DNA of 7,255 nucleotides from Actinomycetes bacterium (GCA_021844725.1 JAKBSX010000135.1:1-7255); one strand, 5' to 3'. Positions 1-6,167 are shown, counted from the stretch's first letter. The notes: a model not told the origin generated them from the sequence alone. Made by a program: numbers and translations.

Positions 1-28
1 TCCGTTTATTGAGGTTGATAATCCACTG
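1..28. repeat. Left arm of a perfect 28-base inverted repeat at the window edge
   Basis: Bases 1-28 (beginning TCCGTTTATT, ending AATCCACTG) are the exact reverse complement of 361-388. Read on the plus strand they encode pheT residues PFIEVDNPL in the sense orientation, although the gene around them runs on the minus strand. Identity stops abruptly at base 29 and may continue beyond the window start. This looks like a foldback junction rather than a biological repeat. Confidence 0.9.
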
Positions 29-2040
29 CGTGTAGGGTGAAGCCCTCCCCAGCACTCAACTGATGCTGATTGCCTAACCTGAGCCTTGGCGCTCTCAAGT
101 TGAAAGTGATTTATCAGTTCAAATTTGCCGAGATGAAAGAAGTCCCTGATTTTTGAAAACACCGACATCGCTGAAGGTGCCCCATCGCACCCCAGCAGAA
201 AGGCAACTCTTTCACTCTCTATGAGTTGATCCTCGAGCAACTGGAAAACTTTGCCGATCTCATAAAATCGCGCCTCCCGCTCACCCCGGTTTGCATTGAA
301 CCTCAAGGCCCGAATCAATCCCGGTAGAAGGGAACCGCGGAGAACCGACTCCTCCTTGGTCAGTGGATTATCAACCTCAATAAACGGACCTGGATTATTA
401 TAAAGCTCCTGTTCTCCAGGTGAAAGCAGGGTGGCTGACCAGGCTTCATAAAACCCCATTCCAATAGCCAGGGAGCCAAGCTGACGACGGAAACGCTGCT
501 TAGGAGTAAGTTTTCCAGTCAGCTTGGAATAAGGCCTCACCTTTTCGATGTTCCTGTAACCGTAGTGCCTGGCGATCTCCTCAATGACATCCACTTCCCT
601 CTCAACGTCCGGCCTATTGGTGGGAACCCGAAATTCAATCACATCACCTTCAACTTTGCTGGCATGGAAATCAAGTCCGACAAGCAAAGTTGAAATCTGC
701 TGAACTGAAAGCGAGATCCCGAGAAGCTGATTCACCCTGGAAGCACGAACAGTTACCGAGGACGAAGAAGTTGACAACGGCTGGGATATATCGATTACTT
801 CAAGGGGCTTCTGACCGAGCATTTCGGAGAATCGGGAAAGAACCGTCTCGATTATGGCAGGGTCAACGCCTCTTTCGAATCTGGCCGAAGCTTCGGAGCG
901 AATCCCCAACCGCTTCGAAGTCCTGGCGATAGTCATTGGATCAAAATGCGCTACCTCAAGCAGAACCTCAGTAGTGGAGGCAGTGATCTCCGATTCCGCG
1001 CCACCCATGATCCCCGCCAAGCCAACCGCCCTGTCGCTTCCATCCGCAATTACCAAATCTGTTGACTCTCTGCCCCTCGCATCGGGCAAACCCAGGACGC
1101 GTTCAACACCATCAAGCGTCTTAAGTTTTTCCCCATTCTGTGCCAGACGAACAGAAATCGCTCCACCATCAAGTCGGCTGGCATCATATGGATGAGTAGG
1201 CTGACCCAACTCAATCATTAGGTAATTTGATATGTCTACAATCGGCGACACCGGCCTCATGCCCGCCATTTCAAGCCTGCTGGCCACAACTTTAGAAGTG
1301 GGAGACGGACTCACAGCACTAAAACGAGCAACCACAAGACGATCGCAATATGCGGGGTCAATCACCTTTACCTTTGATAACAGCTCAGGACTGGCTGTCA
1401 CATTGATCTCAGCCGGGTTCACGCCTGGCTTGTGAAATGGCATCTTAAACCAGGCAGCTAGATCCCGGGCAACTCCCATAACACAATTTGCATCAGGCCT
1501 ATTGTTTTCAATTGCAAGATCGAAGATCACCTCGCCCGAGATTCCCAGGGCCTCTCTAATAGGAGTTCCCGGCTTAAGATCTCTTGTGAGAATCATGAGT
1601 CCACTCTGATCTGAACCAAGTTTCAGCTCGCTGCCAGAGCACAGCATGCCATAAGATTCGATTCCACGCATCTTCCTCTTGGCTATAGCAAAGTCACCGG
1701 GGAGGACCGCTCCAATCTTAGCCAGCGGCACCTTATCACCAACTTCAAAATTGAAGGCCCCGCAGACGATTTGGACTAGGTCCTTCTCATCAGCCCGGAC
1801 CATAACTTTTCTGATCTTGTCGGCACCTTCGATCGCTGATATCTCGACCACTTCTGCCACTACCACGTTATCGAGTCCAGCCCCGATCCTCTCAACCCCC
1901 TCGACAACCAAACCAAGATCATTCATCGCATCCACAATCAGTGACAAAAGCTGAGCAGAGGGGCTGGCCACAGTGGCGCCCTCCGGCTCAAGTGAACCAA
2001 ATTCAGCAAAGTCACACAGCCAGGAATAGGGAATCTTCAT
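1..2040 (-). CDS. pheT: Phenylalanyl-tRNA synthetase beta subunit, 3' end missing
   Basis: This is the beta chain of the cytoplasmic alpha2-beta2 enzyme that charges tRNA-Phe. It starts at ATG 2040 (MKIPYSWLCDF), 17 bases after the pheS stop, with a GAGG ribosome site in the gap. About 670 genuine codons are present. Domains in order: EMAP-type tRNA-binding fold near residues 58-150 (VCGAFNF, KRKMRGIESYGMLCS); ENNRPDANCVMGVARDLAA near 158-176; B3/B4 editing region near 215-370 (VDISNYLMIELGQPTHPYD, GIMGGAESEI, then RSEASARFERGVDP near 385); B5 near 405-480 (VPTNRPDVEREVDVIEE, IARHYGYRNI); synthetase-like core from about 490 (ESVLRGSLLPGLIRALRFNANRGE, then GGLHPTR near 664-670). Full-length bacterial PheT is about 800 residues, so the end of the core and the C-terminal anticodon-binding ferredoxin-like domain are absent. 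The last nine codons (1-28) look artefactual, because they are an inverted copy of 361-388. No in-frame stop is reached. The family is certain; the left boundary is not natural. Confidence 0.96.
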   Translation of the reverse strand, partial: MKIPYSWLCDFAEFGSLEPEGATVASPSAQLLSLIVDAMNDLGLVVEGVERIGAGLDNVVVAEVVEISAIEGADKIRKVMVRADEKDLVQIVCGAFNFEVGDKVPLAKIGAVLPGDFAIAKRKMRGIESYGMLCSGSELKLGSDQSGLMILTRDLKPGTPIREALGISGEVIFDLAIENNRPDANCVMGVARDLAAWFKMPFHKPGVNPAEINVTASPELLSKVKVIDPAYCDRLVVARFSAVSPSPTSKVVASRLEMAGMRPVSPIVDISNYLMIELGQPTHPYDASRLDGGAISVRLAQNGEKLKTLDGVERVLGLPDARGRESTDLVIADGSDRAVGLAGIMGGAESEITASTTEVLLEVAHFDPMTIARTSKRLGIRSEASARFERGVDPAIIETVLSRFSEMLGQKPLEVIDISQPLSTSSSSVTVRASRVNQLLGISLSVQQISTLLVGLDFHASKVEGDVIEFRVPTNRPDVEREVDVIEEIARHYGYRNIEKVRPYSKLTGKLTPKQRFRRQLGSLAIGMGFYEAWSATLLSPGEQELYNNPGPFIEVDNPLTKEESVLRGSLLPGLIRALRFNANRGEREARFYEIGKVFQLLEDQLIESERVAFLLGCDGAPSAMSVFSKIRDFFHLGKFELINHFQLESAKAQVRQSASVECWGGLHPTRSGLSTSING
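361..388. repeat. Right arm of the 28-base inverted repeat, native copy inside pheT
   Basis: This arm lies in the pheT core, where it encodes FIEVDNPL immediately before the family-typical TKEESVLRGSLLPG. It is therefore the original copy, and bases 1-28 are the displaced one. The arms are 332 bases apart. Confidence 0.9.
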
Positions 2041-2057
2041 CTATAAGGACCTCAACA

Positions 2058-3119
2058 CTAAAATTGACGGAGAAATCTGACGTCATTGTCTAATAGAACC
2101 CGCATATCAGAAATTGAATGGCGCATCTGGGCAAGCCGGTCAATTCCGAAACCAAAAGCGAATCCGCTCCACTCCTCGGGGTCAAGCCCCACTGCGTTGA
2201 ATACATTTGGATCCACCATTCCACAACCACCAAGCTCAATCCATCCGGTTTGGGAGCAGGTGCGGCAGCCTCCACCTTCACAAATAGTGCAGGTAATTTC
2301 AAACTCCGCAGAGGGCTCAGTGAACGGGAAAAAAGCCGGCCGCAGCCTGGAAACAATATTGGGACCAAAGATCGCTTGAGTAAATGTCTCGATGGTGCCG
2401 GCCAAATGACCAAAGGTAATTCCCTTGTCCACCACTAACCCTTCAATCTGGTGAAATGCCGGGGTATGCCTCGCATCAGCGGTATCTCTTCTAAACACCC
2501 TGCCCGGCATCACCGCATAGATAGGAGGTTGTCTACTCTGCATAACCCGAATTTGAACCGGCGATGTATGAGTGCGAAGCAGCATCGACTCCGGCTCCCG
2601 GTAGCGAAGATAGAAACTGTCCTGACCCGCCCTGGCGGGATGATAGGGGGGTATATTGAGGGCCTCGAAGTTATACCAGTCGCTTTCAACTTCAGGTCCC
2701 TCCTCAACCGTGAATCCCATTCCCACGAAAACGTCCTCAAGCTCCTGGCGGGTACGGGTAATCAGGTGCATTCTGCCGGCAAAAAAGTTTGAGTCTGAGA
2801 TTATCTCCGAGAGATCGATCTTTTCGACTGCCAACTCTTCTTCCCGCCATTTTTTCATTAACTGCGATAATGACTGTTCAAATTCGGCTTGAAGTTCAGT
2901 CCTTGCCTGATTTATCAGTGCCCCTGCAGTTCTGCGCTCCTCCGGATCCAGTGCACCCAAATGCCTATTGAGCTGCGCGATTGTCCCTTTTTTGGACAGA
3001 ACCGAAGCTTCAAGCTCCTTTAGCTGACCCAGGTCTTTCACCAGTTTCAACTGAGAGTGAAACCGTGACTTCAAGGTCTCTATTTGGCCTGCTATTTCCT
3101 CTAACAAATTTTCCGGCAC
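2058..3119 (-). CDS. pheS: Phenylalanyl-tRNA synthetase alpha subunit
   Basis: This is the catalytic alpha chain of PheRS, 353 residues, the usual bacterial length. An N-terminal coiled-coil tRNA-binding arm covers about residues 1-90. The class II catalytic domain begins near GRMHLITRTRQELEDVF (115). It continues with GPEVESDWYNFEALNIP (141-157), LRTHTSPVQIRVM (181-193) and motif 2 RVFRRDTADARHTPAFHQIE (207-226). FPFTEPSAEFEI (264) follows, then a four-cysteine cluster CxxC-x4-CxxC (277-288), as in many PheS proteins, and motif 3 GFGIDRLAQMR (323-333). I chose GTG 3119 (VPENLLEEIAGQ) because GGGAG lies 9 bases upstream; the adjacent TTG 3122 is also possible. The open frame runs back to TTG 3200, but the extra peptide (SSDGCCHAGEPFYWCGW) does not resemble PheS. 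pheT follows after 17 bases. Confidence 0.96.
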   Translation of the reverse strand: MPENLLEEIAGQIETLKSRFHSQLKLVKDLGQLKELEASVLSKKGTIAQLNRHLGALDPEERRTAGALINQARTELQAEFEQSLSQLMKKWREEELAVEKIDLSEIISDSNFFAGRMHLITRTRQELEDVFVGMGFTVEEGPEVESDWYNFEALNIPPYHPARAGQDSFYLRYREPESMLLRTHTSPVQIRVMQSRQPPIYAVMPGRVFRRDTADARHTPAFHQIEGLVVDKGITFGHLAGTIETFTQAIFGPNIVSRLRPAFFPFTEPSAEFEITCTICEGGGCRTCSQTGWIELGGCGMVDPNVFNAVGLDPEEWSGFAFGFGIDRLAQMRHSISDMRVLLDNDVRFLRQF

Positions 3120-3220
3120 CAACCTAGACTCCCACCCGCACCAATAAAACGGCTCCCCGGCATGGCAACAACCATCACTTGAATGGAGATACTGATACAA
3201 ACTAGCCTGTTATTTACATC

Positions 3221-3238
3221 GGCTGGCAGTCCCCAGCC
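3221..3238 (-). promoter_or_regulatory. Small GC-rich hairpin in the methyltransferase-pheS gap
   Basis: GGCTGG and CCAGCC form six perfect pairs around a 6-base loop. An alternative register pairs GCTGGC (3222-3227) with GCCAGC (3236-3241). The hairpin lies in the 150-base gap before pheS, just after the methyltransferase stop. No U-run follows on the minus strand, so it is not a clear intrinsic terminator; it may slow or process the operon transcript. I recognise nothing else in 3120-3269 beyond the pheS ribosome site. Confidence 0.3.
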
Positions 3239-3269
3239 AGCATTTTCCTGGAGTTAAGTGGATATTAAA

Positions 3270-4028
3270 CTAACCAACTTGTCGTTGACGTGAAGCCTCA
3301 AACATCACAATTGAAGCGGCAACAGCCACGTTCAGCGATTCCGCCCTATCGTCGATGGGAATCTTCACAAATGAATCCATCATCTCAGTCCAGATTGACT
3401 CAAGACCATTGGCCTCGTTTCCCACTACGATCGCAATTCTGCCAGACAAGTCACAATCCCAGCAGCTTGAGTGCGAATGTGACGAAGTACCAATCAATCG
3501 GTAATTATTCGAATGGAGAAAGTCGTATACCTCTCCGAAGGAATCAACAATAGAAATTGGGACATTGAAAAGTGCACCGGCGCTGGAACGCACAGTTTTG
3601 GGATTGTATAAATCCACACTTTGATGACACATAATTAGCGCAGAAGCACCCGAGGCCAAAGCGGAGCGGATAATGGTTCCAGCATTACCGGGATCCCTTA
3701 CACCAGCCATCACCACCACAAATGACCCAAGCGGAAGCTGATCCAAACCTTGGTCCACAAAATTAGCAACCGCCATCACACTTTGGGGAGTTACGGTGTC
3801 GGCAACTCTCTCCATTGTCCCTTTTGCCACTTCATAAGTACGGTAACCGAGCTCAGAAGCAGTACTTACCACTTTTCCAACCAATGCGTCGTCTGTTTGC
3901 TCGAAATAAACAGCTTCAATTTCGATCTGGGAATTGAGTGCCGAAAGAATCCCTCGGCCTCCTTCAATAACAAACTTTCTTTCCACCTCGCGCAAAGTGC
4001 GCCGACGAAGAAGCCTCCGCAGGCGCAC
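3270..4028 (-). CDS. SpoU/TrmH-family RNA 2'-O-ribose methyltransferase
   Basis: Predicted SAM-dependent ribose 2'-O-methyltransferase of the knotted SPOUT fold, with 23S rRNA or tRNA as likely substrate; the exact target nucleotide cannot be read from sequence. At the GTG 4028 start it has 252 residues. An N-terminal substrate-binding domain (KFVIEGGRGIL near 18-28) is followed by the three SpoU motifs: RDPGNAGTIIRSA (111-123, with the conserved Asn and Arg), IAIVVGNEANGL (198-209), and IPIDDRAESLNVAVAASI (223-240). GTG 4028 is the only canonical start downstream of the rplT stop, but it has no Shine-Dalgarno. The frame upstream reads SIAISAKHHRVV, which resembles the usual family opening (Ser-x-x-Asn/His-x-x-Val before the Arg/Leu-rich helix). 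The true start may be ATC 4058 or ATT 4052. It sits between rplT and pheS, the usual actinobacterial place for a TsnR/RlmB-like gene. Confidence 0.9.
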   Translation of the reverse strand: MRLRRLLRRRTLREVERKFVIEGGRGILSALNSQIEIEAVYFEQTDDALVGKVVSTASELGYRTYEVAKGTMERVADTVTPQSVMAVANFVDQGLDQLPLGSFVVVMAGVRDPGNAGTIIRSALASGASALIMCHQSVDLYNPKTVRSSAGALFNVPISIVDSFGEVYDFLHSNNYRLIGTSSHSHSSCWDCDLSGRIAIVVGNEANGLESIWTEMMDSFVKIPIDDRAESLNVAVAASIVMFEASRQRQVG

Positions 4029-4075
4029 AACACGGTGATGTTTAGCTGAAATGGCGATACTTGCCGTGGCGGGTC

Positions 4076-4444
4076 CTACTGGCTGGCGACGCTCAGCGCA
4101 GTGCGCGCCTTTTCCACCAGGACTGCAAAGGCCCCGGGGTCGCTAACCGCCAGATCCGCCAATACCTTGCGATCAACAGTTATATCAGCTGCCTTCAATC
4201 CCGCCATAAATCTTGAGTAACTGATACCGTTGACCCGGGCCTGTGCATTTATTCTTTGGATCCACAGCTGACGGAATTCACCCTTCTTAGCCCTACGGTC
4301 TCTGAACGCATACGCCATCGAGTGGAGCACTTGCTCATTTGCCGCCCGGAAACTGCGTGACTTATTCCCATAGTAACCCTTAGCCTGTTCAAGTACCGCT
4401 TTATGATGCTTCTTGGCATGAACTGCCCTTTTAACTCTTGCCAT
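4076..4444 (-). CDS. rplT: 50S ribosomal protein bL20
   Basis: This 122-residue protein binds 23S rRNA directly and is needed early in 50S assembly. It is recognised along its whole length: an Arg/Lys-rich extended N-terminus ([24 protein letters not shown]), then [42 protein letters not shown], and the helical C-terminal half with [15 protein letters not shown] and [10 protein letters not shown]. The start is ATG 4444, with AGGAG 10 bases upstream. It lies 47 bases after rpmI in the conserved infC-rpmI-rplT order. In Bacillus and Escherichia, L20 represses this operon; whether it does so here cannot be read from the sequence. Confidence 0.98.
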   Translation of the reverse strand: MARVKRAVHAKKHHKAVLEQAKGYYGNKSRSFRAANEQVLHSMAYAFRDRRAKKGEFRQLWIQRINAQARVNGISYSRFMAGLKAADITVDRKVLADLAVSDPGAFAVLVEKARTALSVASQ

Positions 4445-4491
4445 TTATATTCTGCTCCTGACCTACTAAAACTCAACCAATTTTCAAAGCG

Positions 4492-4686
4492 TTACATGCC
4501 CAGTAATTTGCGGACCTGACGAAGATCTCCCTTAGCAACATCAGCCTCACGTCCGAGACGTCGAGTACGGATTGATGACTTCTTCTCTAAAAGATGCGAG
4601 CGATTAGGCCTTCTGCGGCGTAATTTACCCGAGCCTGTAATTTTGAACCTTTTGGCTGCACCTCGGTGAGTCTTCATCTTGGGCAT
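4492..4686 (-). CDS. rpmI: 50S ribosomal protein bL35
   Basis: Small basic 50S protein of 64 residues, the normal bL35 length. It opens MPKMKTHRGAAKRFKITGSG and continues KLRRRRPNRSHLLEKKS, then RTRRLGREADVAKGDLRQVRKLLGM, all typical of the family. ATG 4686 has a strong AAGGAG 9 bases upstream. It lies 93 bases downstream of infC and is followed by rplT, so co-transcription is expected. Confidence 0.98.
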   Translation of the reverse strand: MPKMKTHRGAAKRFKITGSGKLRRRRPNRSHLLEKKSSIRTRRLGREADVAKGDLRQVRKLLGM

Positions 4687-4708
4687 ACTTGTTCACTCCT
4701 TGATTTCC

Positions 4709-4770
4709 TGGCTAAGTGCCAAGGTCTTCCATTAATTGCTTGCTTTCGTGTTACCGTAACCTTGGGTTAC
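4709..4770 (-). promoter_or_regulatory. Two short hairpins in the infC-rpmI spacer
   Basis: On the minus strand, GTAACC-CAA-GGTTAC (4770-4756) is a perfect 6-pair stem with a 3-base loop, 10 bases after the infC stop. A second, bulged stem, CCTTGGC-ACTTA-GCCAGG, lies just before the rpmI ribosome site. Neither is followed by a U-run, so neither is a convincing terminator. They could affect processing or translation of rpmI; this is inference from base pairing only. Confidence 0.3.
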
Positions 4771-4779
4771 AAATCTTAT

Positions 4780-5376
4780 CTACGCCCCATTTGAGGAATT
4801 GTTTTCCTCAGTCTTCTCTGCAGGGGATTTGTCGCCTTTTGGCTTTGCCGCACTCCGCTTATCCGGCCCAAGCACCATGATCATATTTCTTCCGTCAAGC
4901 TTGGGCATAGATTCGACTTTGCCAACGATTTGTGCCTCTTCAGCTATTTTGTCCAGGATGTTTTTACCCAACTCAGGATGGTAAAGTTCACGTCCGCGAA
5001 ACATAATCGTGATCTTTACCTTGTGTCCCTCTTGAAGAAACTTTATAACCTGACGAGTTTTGGTATCGAAATCGCCCGAACCGATCTTGGGACGGTACTT
5101 CATCTCCTTGATCTGAGTATTCATAGATTTACGGCGGGACTCTTTAGCCTTTTGAGCTGCATCGAACTTGTATTTACCGTAATCCATAATTCGGCAGACC
5201 GGTGGGTTAGCCATGGGCGCCACTTCCACCAGATCCAAATCCAACTGCCTGGCTAACGCCATGGCCTCGGAAAGACTTTTTATCCCTAGCTGTGTACCTT
5301 CTGGATCGACGAGACGAACCTCTCTGGCCCGTATGCGCTCGTTGATTCGAGGCTCGTTAGTTGTGGGTGCGACTAT
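4780..5376 (-). CDS. infC: Translation initiation factor IF-3, probable ATA start
   Basis: IF3 binds the 30S subunit, keeps it apart from 50S and rejects wrong start codons and tRNAs. With the proposed start it has 198 residues. The IF3-N domain is about 8-77 (EPRINERIRAREVRLVD, LDLDLVEVAP, ANPPVCRIMDYGKYKFD). IF3-C is about 84-172 (IKEMKYRPKIGSGDFDTKTRQ, FLQEGHKVKITIMFRGRE, PKLDGRNMIMVLGPDK). An acidic/Lys tail of about 25 residues follows. The first ATG (5262) would remove the first 38 codons, including the invariant RIN motif, so it cannot be the main start. The in-frame stop TGA 5385-5383 bounds the gene, and no ATG, GTG or TTG lies between. AAGGAG (5391-5386) sits 9 bases before ATA 5376, making that the best candidate. 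An ATG at 5383 is out of frame and only 2 bases from AAGGAG. rpmI and rplT follow. Confidence 0.95.
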   Translation of the reverse strand: MVAPTTNEPRINERIRAREVRLVDPEGTQLGIKSLSEAMALARQLDLDLVEVAPMANPPVCRIMDYGKYKFDAAQKAKESRRKSMNTQIKEMKYRPKIGSGDFDTKTRQVIKFLQEGHKVKITIMFRGRELYHPELGKNILDKIAEEAQIVGKVESMPKLDGRNMIMVLGPDKRSAAKPKGDKSPAEKTEENNSSNGA

Positions 5377-5544
5377 TCGGCATCACTCCTTCAAAAACAA
5401 CTGCAAAATCTCTCTTACAGTTTCAACCGTGCATGAAAAAGCGAAGACCAAGAAGGAGCCTGCTAATATCGACCCTGCCTACCAGATGGCGACAAGGTGG
5501 GAGCATAGCCTGCTTGCCCCGCTTTCTCATTAAACTACCGATGT

Positions 5545-5553
5545 AGTCTAACA
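5545..5553 (-). promoter_or_regulatory. Possible extended -10 element for the infC operon
   Basis: On the minus strand TGTTAGACT fits TG-n-TATAAT with four of six -10 bases. The hexamer 17 bases upstream (TAGGTA) is a poor -35. Its position would give an infC leader of about 160 nucleotides. Weak evidence. Confidence 0.22.
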
Positions 5554-5559
5554 GTAGAC
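5546..5559. promoter_or_regulatory. GTCTA-N4-TAGAC palindrome between divergent genes
   Basis: This is a perfect 5-base inverted repeat around ACAG, placed midway between two divergent genes and overlapping the candidate infC -10 element. The geometry would suit a dimeric repressor site, but arms this short also occur by chance. Confidence 0.25.
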
Positions 5560-5593
5560 GGCCTACTTACCTACCTCCGAGGAGATTAACTAG

Positions 5594-5941
5594 ATGACGG
5601 ACAAGGCTAACTCTCAAAATCAAGACCAGCAGCAGCCTGAGACCGACCCGGAAGACCGCGCCAAAATCGACCAACTGAGACAGGAATTATTGTCATCCCC
5701 GCCAGAAGTAGTAATTGCGAATCATTGTTTCGGGCTCTTTGAACTTGCCGCCATTTATCTAAGCAATGACCCGCCGCGGCTGCGAGCTGCAACTTTGGCT
5801 ATCGACGCCTTGGCAGCTATTGTAGACTCGCTAAAAGGTAGGCTCGGAGAACACGAACAGGAAATTACCGACGCCGCAGCCCAGCTCAGACTGGCCTATA
5901 TTCAGGTGTCCGCACTGGATCAGAAGCCGGAGAACAGCTAA
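5594..5941 (+). CDS. DUF1844 family protein
   Basis: Small soluble protein of 115 residues with no known reaction. A polar, Gln/Asp-rich N-terminus (about 1-23) is followed by the DUF1844 domain (about 24-107). It shows PPEVVIANHCFGLFELAAIYL, then RAATLAIDALAAIVDSLKGRLGEHEQEI and AAAQLRLAYIQV, the family pattern of a hydrophobic helix, an Ile-Asp-x-Leu helix and a Leu-Arg-Leu-x-Tyr ending. There is no signal peptide or membrane span. The start is ATG 5594, with GAGGAG 9 bases upstream. In Actinobacteria this family recurs next to infC, as here, hinting at a link with translation that the sequence does not define. Its TAA shares bases with the TAG of the convergent gene (5938-5941). Confidence 0.88.
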   Translation: MTDKANSQNQDQQQPETDPEDRAKIDQLRQELLSSPPEVVIANHCFGLFELAAIYLSNDPPRLRAATLAIDALAAIVDSLKGRLGEHEQEITDAAAQLRLAYIQVSALDQKPENS

Positions 5942-6162
5942 GCCTTATCCACTGCTACCGCTTCGATTCTGCCTCCAAGAGCTGGGTATGGTGAAAAATA
6001 GACCTCTCTGCCCGGCTCGATGGTACGGGTTCCATCGCTGATCACAATGCAATGAAATGGGAACAATTCCCCGTCTGCGGACTCAATTATGCCAAGTCCC
6101 CTGTGAACATCGAACTCCCGAACCGTTCCCTTCTGACGAAATTTATAAAAGTGCAAAACCAT
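5938..6162 (-). CDS. Divergent cold-shock-domain-like small protein
   Basis: A 74-residue predicted single OB-fold protein. It follows the cold-shock domain layout: GTVREFD (12-18) for strand 1; DVHRGLGIIESADG (18-31) at the RNP1 position; LFPFHCIVI (33-41) at the RNP2 position; DGTRTIEPGREVYF (43-56); and IEAVAV near the end. The nucleic-acid-stacking aromatics of RNP1 (usual KGFGFI) are replaced by Leu and Ile, so binding to single-stranded RNA or DNA is uncertain. ATG 6162 lies 5 bases after the hisG TGA with only a weak ribosome site, which suggests translational coupling to hisG. The 3' end overlaps the DUF1844 stop by four bases. It resembles a group of small actinobacterial CSD-like proteins; I cannot name a specific role. 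Confidence 0.72.
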   Translation of the reverse strand: MVLHFYKFRQKGTVREFDVHRGLGIIESADGELFPFHCIVISDGTRTIEPGREVYFSPYPALGGRIEAVAVDKA

Positions 6163-6167
6163 CTCGC

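Larger units (their letters stand above)
5377..5593 (-). promoter_or_regulatory. Divergent infC/DUF1844 intergenic region with a long infC leader
   Basis: These 217 bases carry no supported gene. For infC they would give a 5' leader well over 100 nucleotides. It includes AAGGAG at 5391-5386 and a perfect 7-base complement to the Shine-Dalgarno region: CTCCTTC, plus-strand 5452-5458, against GAAGGAG, plus-strand 5386-5392. Pairing would hide the ribosome site inside a loop of about 60 nucleotides. On the other side, GAGGAG at 5579-5584 serves the DUF1844 gene. A weak extended -10 for infC (TGTTAGACT, minus strand 5553-5545) overlaps a small palindrome. The regulatory reading is inference. Confidence 0.45.

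Noticed and set aside
690..1954. Several plus-strand open frames of 67-113 codons opposite pheT
   Set aside because: The minus strand here encodes continuous, recognisable PheT domains. The plus-strand products are low-complexity and resemble no family I know.
2086..2971. Plus-strand and alternate minus-frame open frames within pheS
   Set aside because: They are shadows of a gene whose catalytic motifs are intact in the main frame.
3120..3200. Longer pheS starting at TTG 3200
   Set aside because: The extra 27 residues do not resemble PheS, the TTG lacks a good ribosome site, and GTG 3119 gives the normal family length with GGGAG 9 bases upstream.
3120..3200. An aromatic-rich stretch (EPFYWCGW) before pheS as an attenuation leader peptide
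   Set aside because: It is in frame with pheS with no intervening stop, contains only one Phe, and no terminator/antiterminator pair is visible.
4756..4770. GTAACC-CAA-GGTTAC as a Rho-independent terminator after infC
   Set aside because: The stem is short and AT-rich, no U-run follows on the minus strand, and rpmI and rplT must be expressed downstream.
5357..5383. ATG 5383 as the infC start, or an infC frameshift
   Set aside because: That ATG is out of frame, only 2 bases from AAGGAG, and closes after eight codons. The ATA start explains the data without an indel.
5361..5546. Plus-strand open frame in the infC/DUF1844 intergenic region
   Set aside because: There is no ribosome site, the product has no family resemblance, and it runs across the infC leader and N-terminus.
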